Source: Gluconacetobacter azotocaptans
GTDB taxonomy: Bacteria; Pseudomonadota; Alphaproteobacteria; Acetobacterales; Acetobacteraceae
Assembly (NCBI RefSeq): GCF_014174355.1
Contig: NZ_JABEQF010000001.1
Coordinates: forward strand, 62,001 to 126,000
Length of the DNA: 64,000 bases
Direction of reading: 5' to 3'
This document shows positions 33,864 through 42,471 of the stretch, piece by piece (position 1 is the stretch's first letter; each line of letters starts with the position of its first letter). The position numbers were made by a program, and so were the translations under genes. The notes under the pieces are model-generated. The model made no database searches. It was not told the origin of the DNA and saw nothing but the letters and a program-made list of their open reading frames with translations.

Positions 33864-36596
33864 ATGTTGCTTCACCATTCCCCGGAGTCGCGGTCACATG
33901 GCAATGTTGACGTTGCTCTTTCAACGAAACTTTCAATTAAAAAACGCGAGAAAGTGAAATTATTGGCCACTTCGAAGTGGAAGGCCGGCACTGCTTTACG
34001 GCCCGTGACATGTCTGGCGGCTTTTGGCCTGTTCGCAACCGCTACCGTAACGCTTCCTCAGCCGGCGACCGCACGTGCGAACGATGGAAGTCTGGAGGCC
34101 CAGGGCGCCAGCGGCGCGAAGAAGCCCTCTCGTACTGCCGCGACGGGCAAGGCGCGAGGCGGCGTTCAATCGAAGCACAAGTCTGACGCGGATGAGCAGG
34201 TCATCGTGACCGGCACGCGCGCCCCCAATCGCCACGCGCGTCAGAGTTCGAGCCCCATTACGGTCGTCACGGCGGCTGCGCTGGCGCGTACGGGCGTGCC
34301 GAACCTGGGCGAGGCGCTGGCACGCACCTATCCGTCCATCAACATCCAGGCGATGGGACAGAACGCGGACGCCCTGACGTCGTCCATTCGCATGCGCGGG
34401 TTGAATCCCAATCACGTCCTAGTCCTGGTCGATGGCGTCCGCCGCCACACGACCGCGAATATCAGCACCGGCGCGGGGGTGAATTTCGGATCCACCCCGA
34501 CCGATCTGAACACGATCCCCGCCGCCGCGATCGACCATATCGAAGTGCTGGAAGACGGCGCCGCCGCGCTGTATGGCTCCGACGCGATCGCCGGCGTGGT
34601 CAATATTATTACCAAAAAGAAGCCATCCGGCCTGCATGTCAGCGCGACGACCGGCGCCAACGCCTATAACGGCGACGGCTGGACCGCGCAATTGGACGCC
34701 GACGGCGGCATCAAGCTCGGCAACGACGGCTACCTGCACCTGTCCGGGCAGTTCATGCACCGTGACTATTCCGTCATCAAGGCCATCGATCACCGGCTGA
34801 TCGAAGACCAGGCGCCGCCGGGCGCCTACACGGCGGGGGCCTACACCGGCAACCTCAAGATCCCGCTCTATTCGAATAAGGTCACCAACGTCCCCGAGGA
34901 AACCCGGGAATCCATGGCGCTCGCCTTCGGCAAGCCATTGTCCGAGAAGGTGGACGGGTACGGCCTCATCACGTACGCCCACCGTCATTCGCAGGCGTTC
35001 GAGCAATATCGCCTGCCCACCGTGCTGCCTTCGGTCTATCCGTACGGTTTCGAACCGATCGATGCGGGCGAGGAAAACGACTACGCCGCCACGCTCGGTC
35101 TGAAAGGGCACGATTTCTTCGGCTTCGACTGGAACCTCAGCACCACGTATGGCGCCGATCAGATCAATATCTCGACGAACAACAACATCAATCTCGGCAT
35201 GCTGAAGTCGACATGTGTTCCTGCATCGGTCGACCCCACATCCCCTTATGCGTCGGGGGACGGGTGCGGCTACGCGAAGACCAAATTTTTCCTCAAGGGT
35301 TTCACGGCCGCGCAGTGGGACAACAAGCTGGATTTCCGCCGTGGGTTTACCCTGCCGTTCCATATGCCGCTCAACCTGGCTTTCGGAGCGGAGCATCGTC
35401 TCGAAACATATGAACTGTCGCCGGGCGAACCCTCGTCCTATCAGCTCGGCGGCCCGCAGGCCATCGTCGGGCTGACGCCCAGCAACGCCGGGTCGTGGAG
35501 CCGCGATATCTGGGCCGGATATATCGACACCGACATCAAGCCGCTTCCGCACTGGGATATCGATCTGGCCGGACGGTTCGAGCACTATACGGACTCCGGC
35601 AATACCGAAAACGGAAAGGTTTCGACACGCTACGACTTCACCCGGCGGATCGCGATCCGGGGAACGATCAGCAACGGCTTCCGTGCGCCCACCCTGGCCG
35701 AACAGCATTACAGTTCCGCCAGCCTGTCGCCGACGATTGCGGGCGGCCTCCTGCCCGCAAATTCGACGGCCGCGCGTGAGCTGGGCGCCACGCCGCTCAA
35801 GCCCGAACGGTCGTGGAATCTGTCGGGCGGCTTCGTTCTGGAACCGCTCGACGGTTTCCACGTCGAAGTTGACGCCTACCAGATCGCGATCCGGGACCGT
35901 CTGGTCAGCAGCAGCTCCTATAACGGGTTGCCGGCGGTCGCTGCCCTGGAATCCTTCGGTTTCAGCGTGCCGTCGACCATTCCGCCCCAGAACGTCACAG
36001 CCAATTACATTACGAACGGCGCCAGCACGCGTACCCAGGGTGTGGATATCAAGGCGGACTACCTGCTGCACCTGCATCGCTACGGCAATGTGGCTCTGAC
36101 GGCGGCGCTGGATCTGAACCGGACCCGCGTCGGTCACATCGCCAGCGGCGCGAACGGCGCGCCGCTGCTCAATGCCCAGGCGATCTCGCAGTTCACGACG
36201 GAATATCCGCGGAGCAAGCTGATCCTCAACGCTCTCTGGACGATCGGCAATTTCGACATCAACGTGCGCCAAAGCCGCTATGGCGAAACGACCAGCCTGC
36301 TGACCTACCAGGATTGGGCGACGGGCACCTGTCCCGACGGATCGTCCCAGCAGTATTCGACAAAGTGTTTCTATCAGTTCAAGGGGTCGCCCCGCTGGCT
36401 GACCGATCTGCAGGTCGGCTACCGGGTTAATTCCAACTGGCACGTGGCCCTCGGCGCCAATAACATCTTCAACATTCGTCCCCGTAACATCCCGCAGTCG
36501 ACACGCTATAACGGAACGAATATTTACGACACCAACGCCGCAAGTATTCCGATGACGGGCGGATATTATTACGGTCGTGTCGACGCGACCTTCTGA
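33864..36596 (+). CDS. TonB-dependent outer-membrane receptor
   Basis: A 910-residue receptor. The start ATG 33864 follows GAGGAGG. About 35 charged residues precede the hydrophobic signal segment (PVTCLAAFGLFATATVTLPQ), an unusually long n-region. After a Lys/Ser-rich spacer comes the TonB-box-like EQVIVTGTRAPNR, the plug domain (SIRMRGLNPNHVLVLVDGVR and HIEVLEDGAAALYGSDAIAG) and a beta-barrel ending in an aromatic residue (RVDATF). It imports a large or scarce ligand with TonB energy. Position directly upstream of a GH32 exo-levanase suggests fructan or fructo-oligosaccharide uptake (inference). It is a paralogue of the receptor at 51.7 kb. Confidence 0.88.
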   Translation: MLLHHSPESRSHGNVDVALSTKLSIKKREKVKLLATSKWKAGTALRPVTCLAAFGLFATATVTLPQPATARANDGSLEAQGASGAKKPSRTAATGKARGGVQSKHKSDADEQVIVTGTRAPNRHARQSSSPITVVTAAALARTGVPNLGEALARTYPSINIQAMGQNADALTSSIRMRGLNPNHVLVLVDGVRRHTTANISTGAGVNFGSTPTDLNTIPAAAIDHIEVLEDGAAALYGSDAIAGVVNIITKKKPSGLHVSATTGANAYNGDGWTAQLDADGGIKLGNDGYLHLSGQFMHRDYSVIKAIDHRLIEDQAPPGAYTAGAYTGNLKIPLYSNKVTNVPEETRESMALAFGKPLSEKVDGYGLITYAHRHSQAFEQYRLPTVLPSVYPYGFEPIDAGEENDYAATLGLKGHDFFGFDWNLSTTYGADQINISTNNNINLGMLKSTCVPASVDPTSPYASGDGCGYAKTKFFLKGFTAAQWDNKLDFRRGFTLPFHMPLNLAFGAEHRLETYELSPGEPSSYQLGGPQAIVGLTPSNAGSWSRDIWAGYIDTDIKPLPHWDIDLAGRFEHYTDSGNTENGKVSTRYDFTRRIAIRGTISNGFRAPTLAEQHYSSASLSPTIAGGLLPANSTAARELGATPLKPERSWNLSGGFVLEPLDGFHVEVDAYQIAIRDRLVSSSSYNGLPAVAALESFGFSVPSTIPPQNVTANYITNGASTRTQGVDIKADYLLHLHRYGNVALTAALDLNRTRVGHIASGANGAPLLNAQAISQFTTEYPRSKLILNALWTIGNFDINVRQSRYGETTSLLTYQDWATGTCPDGSSQQYSTKCFYQFKGSPRWLTDLQVGYRVNSNWHVALGANNIFNIRPRNIPQSTRYNGTNIYDTNAASIPMTGGYYYGRVDATF

Positions 36597-36846
36597 AGGT
36601 CGCAGCCGACACCTGAGGGCGTCGTCTGGAAATCGGTCTTATGACCGGAATGGTGCTGGCGGGCTGTATTCCACGTGCAGTTCGCCAGTCACCTCGTCAC
36701 TCGTGGCAATAGATGACGGCCATCGTCATAATGGACAGCCTTCCAGGCTGGCGCTTCACTGCGACATTGTATCAAGATGGCTGGCGTACAGGCGTTCGGC
36801 CCGCCGTTCCGTCGGGCGGATGGCCGCGTTCCCTGAGAGTAGACCC

Positions 36847-38553
36847 ATGACTCGTTTGCTTACGGCCCTGTGCGCTTCCTTCGGCTGCCTGATGCTTGGG
36901 GCGTGCGTCGATATGTCCCCCGCGCAATCGGATGTCCGGGCGCGCGATGCGTCCCCTCTGGGCCATGCATCGGCCTCCGATCCCACGCCGGCGCGTTATT
37001 CCGAAGATCACAGGCTTCAGTTCCATTTTTCTCCGCCGGAATACTGGATGAACGATCCCAACGGGCTCGTTTATTTCGACGGTGAGTATCACCTGTTCTA
37101 TCAATATAATCCCCAGGCCGCGGTGTGGGGGCCGATATCCTGGGGGCATGCGGTCTCGCGCGATCTGGTGCATTGGGAAAATCTGCCCATCGCGCTTAGG
37201 CCGGACAAATGGGGACAGGCCTGGTCGGGCAGCGTCGTTGTCGACTGGAGCAACAGCAGCGGGCTGGGCTCCAATGGGACCCCACCCCTGGTGGCGCTCT
37301 ACACCGCGCACAACCGGGAATTCAAGGCGGCCGGGCTGACGCAACCTGAAGGTCAGCACCTTGCCTACAGCATCGACCGGGGCCGGACCTGGGTGAAATA
37401 TGCAGGCAATCCCGTTCTGCCCAACCCGGGGGACGAAAGAAATTTTCGTGACCCCAAGGTCGCATGGCACGCCGCGTCGCATCAATGGGTGATGGCGCTG
37501 GCAGAAGGCGACCACAGCGTCTTCTACGGTTCGCCCGATCTTAAGAACTGGCGCTATCTCAGCGCATTCGGCAGGAGCATTGGCGGACATGGCGGGGCGT
37601 GGGAATGCCCCGACCTGTTCCCGTTGACTGTCCGGGAAACCGGCGAGACAAAATGGGTGCTTGTGCAGAGCCTGAATGCGGGTGGCCCCAATGGCGGGTC
37701 CGGGGTGCAATATTTCGTCGGTGACTTCGACGGGACGCGTTTCATCCTCGATCCGCAGTTCGCGGCAGCCGTGCGGAAGCTGGGTGGCGTGTGGCTCGAC
37801 TGGGGGCGGGACAATTATGCCGTCGTCAGTTGGTCGGACGTGCCGGCGGCCGATGGACGCCGCATCGCGATCGGCTGGATGGCGAACTGGGACTATGCGG
37901 CAAAGGTTCCGACCGAACGGTGGAGGGGCGCCATGACCTTGCCGCGCACCCTTGATTTGCGAAAGACTGCCGATGGATATCGTCTTTTCGTCAATCCGGT
38001 AAAGGAATTGGATACCCTGCGGGGCGCGCCGCACGCCATGCCCGCCCACGTCGTTGACGGCCCGCTGGCGCTGCCCGTGGCGCCCGGCGCCGCCAGCCAG
38101 TCGGATATGCTGCTGCACTTCGACCGGCCCGCCGGGCCGGTCCGCTTCGGCCTGATCTTTTCCAACGCGCGGGGCGAGGAGTTTCGTGTCGGCTACGACG
38201 ACGCCACGGGCTGCTATTTCAGCGATCGGCGCAAGGCCGGCGATCGGGCCTTCTCGGACCGGTTCGCCATCGGAGTTCACAGCGCCCCGCGTGCCTCGAC
38301 GGCTGATCGGATCGACCTGCGGTTGTTGATGGACGCCTCTTCCATGGAAATGTTCGCCGACGGAGGGCAAACGGTGATGACGGAAACATTTTTTCCGTCT
38401 CAGCCCTTCGACCGCGTTTCGCTTTTCAGCGAAGGTGGGAGTGTGCGGTTCAGGGGAGGCATCGTCTATCCCATGCACCGCATCTGGCCGACCCCGGGAA
38501 GGCAGCAGGTGGAAGTTCCGTCGCATGATGCGAGCCAAAACAGAAACCCATGA
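36847..38553 (+). CDS. GH32 fructan hydrolase lipoprotein (exo-levanase/levanase-like)
   Basis: A 568-residue GH32 enzyme. The lipoprotein signal is MTRLLTALCASFGCLMLGAC (lipobox Cys 20). Catalytic motifs are all present: WMNDPNG at 67-73 (nucleophile Asp 70), FRDPKV at 200-205 (transition-state Asp) and WECPDLF at 252-258 (acid/base Glu). A C-terminal beta-sandwich (LHFDRPAGPVRFGLIFSN, SMEMFADGGQTVMTETFFPS) follows. Acetic acid bacteria such as Gluconacetobacter carry related exo-levanases that release fructose from levan. Membrane anchoring next to a TonB receptor suggests surface or periplasmic processing of imported fructan. It is separated from the receptor by 250 bases that show no clear terminator. 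Confidence 0.9.
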   Translation: MTRLLTALCASFGCLMLGACVDMSPAQSDVRARDASPLGHASASDPTPARYSEDHRLQFHFSPPEYWMNDPNGLVYFDGEYHLFYQYNPQAAVWGPISWGHAVSRDLVHWENLPIALRPDKWGQAWSGSVVVDWSNSSGLGSNGTPPLVALYTAHNREFKAAGLTQPEGQHLAYSIDRGRTWVKYAGNPVLPNPGDERNFRDPKVAWHAASHQWVMALAEGDHSVFYGSPDLKNWRYLSAFGRSIGGHGGAWECPDLFPLTVRETGETKWVLVQSLNAGGPNGGSGVQYFVGDFDGTRFILDPQFAAAVRKLGGVWLDWGRDNYAVVSWSDVPAADGRRIAIGWMANWDYAAKVPTERWRGAMTLPRTLDLRKTADGYRLFVNPVKELDTLRGAPHAMPAHVVDGPLALPVAPGAASQSDMLLHFDRPAGPVRFGLIFSNARGEEFRVGYDDATGCYFSDRRKAGDRAFSDRFAIGVHSAPRASTADRIDLRLLMDASSMEMFADGGQTVMTETFFPSQPFDRVSLFSEGGSVRFRGGIVYPMHRIWPTPGRQQVEVPSHDASQNRNP

Positions 38554-38596
38554 AGGCGGGGGGCAATCCCCTCGCAATCAAATGGCGTTCCGTCAC

Positions 38597-38611
38597 TAGA
38601 CGACCGGTCTA
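38597..38611. promoter_or_regulatory. TetR-family operator TAGAC-N5-GTCTA (copy 1)
   Basis: TAGACGACCGGTCTA is a dyad with perfect 5-bp arms, 20 bases before the TetR start. The same motif recurs at 39301-39315. It resembles operators of NemR/AcuR-type regulators, from memory. Confidence 0.7.
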
Positions 38612-38631
38612 ATCGAGGGTAGGTTAGGCTC

Positions 38632-39231
38632 ATGAACGCCTCTCTCGCCCAGAACGACATGCGTCGCCATATCCTGGAGACGGCCCGGCCGATCATCGGG
38701 GGCAGGGGATTCTCGGCGGTCGGCCTGAACGAGATTCTCGGGGCGGCGCGGGTCCCCAAGGGATCGTTCTATCACTACTTCGCGTCCAAGGAGGCGTTCG
38801 GCGAAGCCCTGCTGGAGCAGTATTTCGCGGCCTATCTGGCGCGGATCGACACTCTGTTCGCGGAACCCGGCCTGAACGCTGCCGAGCGCTTCATGAAATA
38901 CTGGACGGCCTGGCGTGACAGGCACATCGCCGGCGAAGTCCATGATCATTGCCTTGCCGTCAAGCTGGGGGCCGAGGTGTGCGACCTGTCGGAGCGGATG
39001 CGCGTTATCCTGCAGGAAGGCACGGCGGGCGTCGTGGAGAAGTTGTCCCGCTTCATCACGGCGGCAAAGCAGGACGGGTCGCTGACCATACATCAGGATG
39101 CCCGGTCGCTGGCCATGGCGCTCTATCAGCTGTGGCTGGGCGCGACGCTGCTGGCGAAGTTCACGCGGGACAGTCAACCGTTCGACGAAGCCATGACGAC
39201 CACCCGGCAGATGCTGAATCTGTCCGGATGA
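38632..39231 (+). CDS. TetR-family regulator, NemR/AcuR-like
   Basis: A 199-residue TetR protein. The N-terminal HTH is RRHILETARPIIGGRGFSAV, GLNEILGAARVPKGSFYHYF. The C-terminal ligand domain belongs to the group with AVKLGAEVCDLSERMRVIL, containing two cysteines (in HDHCLAVK and EVCDLS) that could sense electrophiles. A TAGAC-N5-GTCTA dyad lies directly upstream and again before the following genes, so autoregulation and control of the downstream detoxification genes are expected. In E. coli, NemR represses N-ethylmaleimide reductase and responds to electrophiles and hypochlorite. Confidence 0.88.
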   Translation: MNASLAQNDMRRHILETARPIIGGRGFSAVGLNEILGAARVPKGSFYHYFASKEAFGEALLEQYFAAYLARIDTLFAEPGLNAAERFMKYWTAWRDRHIAGEVHDHCLAVKLGAEVCDLSERMRVILQEGTAGVVEKLSRFITAAKQDGSLTIHQDARSLAMALYQLWLGATLLAKFTRDSQPFDEAMTTTRQMLNLSG

Positions 39232-39300
39232 CTGTCCCCGTTCGACGAGTCCGGGTGACGGATCCCGGGCAACCGATCGCCACGTGGCGCATTCACGATA

Positions 39301-39315
39301 TAGACGACTGGTCTA
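39301..39315. promoter_or_regulatory. TetR-family operator TAGAC-N5-GTCTA (copy 2)
   Basis: TAGACGACTGGTCTA differs from the copy at 38597 by one central base. It lies in the 223-base gap between the regulator and the CurA-like gene, just before an ATG with AAGGA (39317-39321), and should be the operator of the reductase operon. Confidence 0.7.
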
Positions 39316-39323
39316 ATAAGGAC

Positions 39324-39454
39324 ATGACCTTGCGGAATTTCGAGTTCTACAATCCGGCCCGTGTCCTGCTCCTCTACGATGGTTCCGGCGCAGGGAAGGG
39401 CGGGACATGGGGCGAGGGCGCTCTCCCAGTCTTCCACAATCGGGACGTTTTCCC
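39324..39454 (+). pseudogene. Apparent 5' remnant of an iron-type alcohol dehydrogenase (YqhD/BDH family)
   Basis: ATG 39324, with AAGGA just upstream, opens MTLRNFEFYNPARV, which closely matches the start of YqhD/butanol-dehydrogenase-type enzymes (NFEFYNPTRI). LLLYDGSGAGKGGTWGEGA follows, recalling the LLLYGGGSIK loop normally found about 30 residues later. The rest of the enzyme is missing; the frame runs on out of phase over the next gene. It looks like an internal deletion that removed the dehydrogenase and fused its promoter end to the CurA-like gene. Alternatively it is a translated leader. Confidence 0.45.
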
Positions 39455-40492
39455 ATGGCTGCTGAAAACCATGCCAACCGTCGGATCGTGCTTGCTCCGC
39501 GTCCGTCGGGTGCGCCCGTGCCGGACAATTTCCGGCTGGAAACGCCGTCCGTGCCGGAACCCAGTTCCGGGCAGGTGCTGCTGCGTACGCTCTGGCTTTC
39601 GCTCGATCCCTACATGCGCGGACGGATGTCCGAGGCGCCATCCTATGCGCCGCCAGTGGACATCGGCGAGGTCATGGTCGGGGGAACCGTCTCACAGGTG
39701 GTGACGTCGAACCGTGACGATTTCGCACCGGGCGATCTCGTGCTTGGCGTTTCGGGCTGGCAGGAGTACGCGCTCTCCGACGGGAGCGACCTGACGAAGC
39801 TGCCGCGGGACATGACCCATCCCTCGTGGGCGCTGGGCGTGCTGGGCATGCCGGGCTTCACCGCGTGGCACGGGCTGTTGAAGATCGGCGAACCGAAAGC
39901 CGGCGAGACGGTCGTTGTGGCAGCCGCCAGCGGCCCGGTGGGGGCCACGGTGGGCCAGATCGCCAAAATCCGGGGCGCCCGCGTGATCGGCGTCGCCGGC
40001 GGCGAGAGAAAATGCCGCCATGTCGTCCAGGAACTGGGCTTCGACGCCTGCATCGATCACCGCGCGCCCGACTTCGCGGCGCAACTCAAGGCGGCATGCC
40101 CGGGCGGGATCGACGTCTATTTCGAGAACGTGGGGGGCATGGTGTTCGACGCCGTGCTGCCGCTGCTGAACGATCACGCCCGCATGCCGGTCTGCGGCGT
40201 CATCGCCCATTACAATGATGATTACGCGCTCCAGCCGGGTCCGGACCGGCTGCCGTATTTCGCCAGCCTGATCCTGCGCAAACGCTTCCGCGTGCAGGGC
40301 TTCATCATCACCGATCATTACGCCGACGAATATGCCGATTTTGCCCGGCAGATGGGGGCCTGGGTCCATGACGGTCGCGTCCGGTATTTCGAAGATATTG
40401 TCGATGGGCTTGAGAAAGCGCCCGACGTGTTCATCGGCCTTCTGGAAGGCCGGAATAACGGTAAGCTGGTCGTTCGCATGTCGAACGACTGA
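39455..40492 (+). CDS. NADP-dependent oxidoreductase, CurA/YncB-like (MDR superfamily)
   Basis: A 345-residue zinc-independent medium-chain reductase. Motifs: RTLWLSLDPYMRGRMSEAPS (N-terminal, typical of CurA/leukotriene B4 dehydrogenase-type enzymes), GMPGFTAWHGLLKIGEPKAG, the nucleotide-binding AAASGPVGATVGQIAKIRGA and GGIDVYFENVGGMVFDAVLP. Such enzymes reduce the C=C bond of alpha,beta-unsaturated ketones and aldehydes with NADPH. It lies downstream of the second TAGAC-N5-GTCTA operator and upstream of DJ-1 and Old Yellow Enzyme genes, fitting electrophile detoxification. The ATG 39455 has only a weak ribosome-binding site. Confidence 0.88.
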   Translation: MAAENHANRRIVLAPRPSGAPVPDNFRLETPSVPEPSSGQVLLRTLWLSLDPYMRGRMSEAPSYAPPVDIGEVMVGGTVSQVVTSNRDDFAPGDLVLGVSGWQEYALSDGSDLTKLPRDMTHPSWALGVLGMPGFTAWHGLLKIGEPKAGETVVVAAASGPVGATVGQIAKIRGARVIGVAGGERKCRHVVQELGFDACIDHRAPDFAAQLKAACPGGIDVYFENVGGMVFDAVLPLLNDHARMPVCGVIAHYNDDYALQPGPDRLPYFASLILRKRFRVQGFIITDHYADEYADFARQMGAWVHDGRVRYFEDIVDGLEKAPDVFIGLLEGRNNGKLVVRMSND

Positions 40493-40510
40493 AAGCAGGG
40501 GGCAGCGTAC

Positions 40511-41203
40511 ATGAAAATCCTGATGGTGCTGACATCGCACGACCGCCTGGGGGAAACGGACAAGAAGACCGGCTTCTGGCTGGAGGAATTTGCGGCCCCC
40601 TACTACGTCTTTCTGGATGGGGGTGCCTCCGTAACGTTGGCGTCGCCCAAAGGTGGCCAGCCCCCGCTCGACCCGAAGAGCGACGCGCCCGACTTCCAGA
40701 CCGACGCGACCCGTCGCTTCAGGGCGGACGAAGACGCACAGGAACGCCTCGCCAGCACTGTGCGGCTCGCGGATGCTGTCGGTGGGGAGTACGACGCGGT
40801 GTTCTACCCCGGCGGTCACGGCCCGCTGTGGGATCTGGCCGAGGACAGGGCCTCCATCGCGCTGATCGAGACAACGATCGCCGCCGGCCGGCCCGTGGCG
40901 GCGGTCTGCCATGCGCCGGGCGTGCTGCGGCATGTCCGGGGCGCTGACGGCGCCCCTCTGGTGCAGGGAAAGAACGTCACGGGCTTTTCCAACAGCGAGG
41001 AGGAGGCCGTGGGGCTGACCGGGATCGTGCCGTTCCTGGTCGAGGACATGCTGAAGGCCAATGGCGGCCGCTATTCGAAAGCCGCCGACTGGCAGCCCCA
41101 TGTGGCGGTCGACGGGCTGCTCGTCACCGGGCAGAATCCGGCCTCGTCCGAGGTGACGGCAGAAGCCCTTCTTACATCGCTGCACAAAGCAAATGCATCA
41201 TGA
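40511..41203 (+). CDS. DJ-1/PfpI family protein, HchA-like
   Basis: A 230-residue class I glutamine-amidotransferase-fold protein. The nucleophile elbow is VAAVCHAPGV with Cys at about 133, and the acidic partner is in GFWLEEFAAPYYVF (Glu near 25-26). The layout KILMVLTSHDRLGETDKKTG and YPGGHGPLWDLAED matches the Hsp31/YajL-like glyoxalase group, which handles methylglyoxal and glycated thiols. It begins 18 bases after the CurA-like gene and is followed by an Old Yellow Enzyme, supporting a role against reactive aldehydes. Confidence 0.88.
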   Translation: MKILMVLTSHDRLGETDKKTGFWLEEFAAPYYVFLDGGASVTLASPKGGQPPLDPKSDAPDFQTDATRRFRADEDAQERLASTVRLADAVGGEYDAVFYPGGHGPLWDLAEDRASIALIETTIAAGRPVAAVCHAPGVLRHVRGADGAPLVQGKNVTGFSNSEEEAVGLTGIVPFLVEDMLKANGGRYSKAADWQPHVAVDGLLVTGQNPASSEVTAEALLTSLHKANAS

Positions 41204-41264
41204 CCGTCTTTGTCGTCTTCACCGTCGACGGGGTCAGTGAGGCACAGTCAGGAAAGATACATTC

Positions 41265-42365
41265 ATGAGCGGACCTGTTCTCTTCCAGCCGATAGGGCTT
41301 AAAGATCTGACGCTGCCCAACCGCATCGTCGTGGCGCCCATGTGCCAGTATTCGGCCGTCGATGGCCGGATGACGGACTGGCATCTCATCCATCTGGGGT
41401 CGCTGGCGCTGTCCGGCGCGGGGCTGCTGACGATCGAGGCGACGGCCGTGCTGCCGGAGGGCCGGATCACCTATGGCGATGTCGGTCTGTGGGACGATCA
41501 GACCGAGGGCGCGATGCACCGCGTGCTGGAGGGTGTCCGCTCGGCGTCGGACGTCCGGATTGCCATCCAGCTGGCGCATGCCGGGCGCAAGGCCTCGTGC
41601 GAGGTGCCGTGGAAGGGTGGCGGACATATCCCGCCTGACGCCACGAATGGGTGGCAGACGGTGGCACCGTCGGACGCGCCCTTCCAGTCCACCGATCATG
41701 CGCCGATGGCGCTGGACCGCGAGGGCATGGTCAGGGTACGCGACGCCTTCGTCGCCTCCGCCCGCCGGGCCGCGGCGCTGGGGATCGACGCCGTGCAGTT
41801 GCACGGGGCGCACGGCTACCTTCTGCATCAGTTCCTCTCGCCGCTGTCGAACCGGCGGGACGACGCCTATGGCGGATCGCTCGAAAACCGGATGCGCTTT
41901 CCGCTGGAGGTGTTCGACGCCGTTCGCGAGGCTTTCACCGGCGGGCCGGTCTCCGTGCGGGTATCCGGCACGGACTGGGTGGAGGGTGGCTGGGATGTCG
42001 AACAGACCATCGCCTTCGCGAAGGCCCTGGAAGGGCGCGGTTGCGACGCCATCCACGTTTCCAGCGGCGGCTTGAGCCCCCGGCAGGCCATTCCGGTGGC
42101 GCCGGGGTATCAGGTGCCGCTGGCCCGCGCGGTCAAGCGGGAAACGACCATGCCCGTCGTGGCGGTCGGCCTGATCACCGGCTTCGAGCAGGCCGAGGCC
42201 ATCGTGGCGACGGGGGACGCCGACATGATCGCCCTCGCGCGCACCATCCTCTATGATCCGCGCTGGCCTTGGCATGCGGCAGCGCATCTGGGTGGCCATG
42301 TCAAAGCGCCCAACCAGTATCTTCGCTGCCAGCCGCGGACACACAAGGATCTTTTCGAAGTCTGA
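41265..42365 (+). CDS. Old Yellow Enzyme, YqjM-type FMN ene-reductase
   Basis: A 366-residue TIM-barrel flavoprotein. The YqjM/thermophilic-like subclass is indicated by VVAPMCQYSA with Cys at about 27, which tunes the FMN, and by LHGAHGYLLHQFLSPLSN and RDDAYGGSLENRMRF (substrate and FMN contacts; His pair nearby in IQLAHAGRKAS). It reduces activated C=C bonds with NADPH. It is last in the TetR-controlled set, 61 bases after the DJ-1 gene. The role matches NemA of E. coli, although the subclass differs. Confidence 0.9.
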   Translation: MSGPVLFQPIGLKDLTLPNRIVVAPMCQYSAVDGRMTDWHLIHLGSLALSGAGLLTIEATAVLPEGRITYGDVGLWDDQTEGAMHRVLEGVRSASDVRIAIQLAHAGRKASCEVPWKGGGHIPPDATNGWQTVAPSDAPFQSTDHAPMALDREGMVRVRDAFVASARRAAALGIDAVQLHGAHGYLLHQFLSPLSNRRDDAYGGSLENRMRFPLEVFDAVREAFTGGPVSVRVSGTDWVEGGWDVEQTIAFAKALEGRGCDAIHVSSGGLSPRQAIPVAPGYQVPLARAVKRETTMPVVAVGLITGFEQAEAIVATGDADMIALARTILYDPRWPWHAAAHLGGHVKAPNQYLRCQPRTHKDLFEV

Positions 42366-42471
42366 TGCCTGTCGGTCGCGCGTGATTCTGTTTCACACCG
42401 ACCGACCTTCAAGCAGGATGTCCAGGACGGCCTGGACCGGCTCGATCCCGTCCGTTTTCCCGCCCCGTCTG

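Noticed and set aside
34419-36443. 674-codon minus-strand frame
   Set aside because: Antisense shadow of the TonB receptor gene; no ribosome-binding site and no domain.
36772-38577. 601-codon minus-strand frame
   Set aside because: Antisense to the GH32 gene, whose catalytic motifs are complete.
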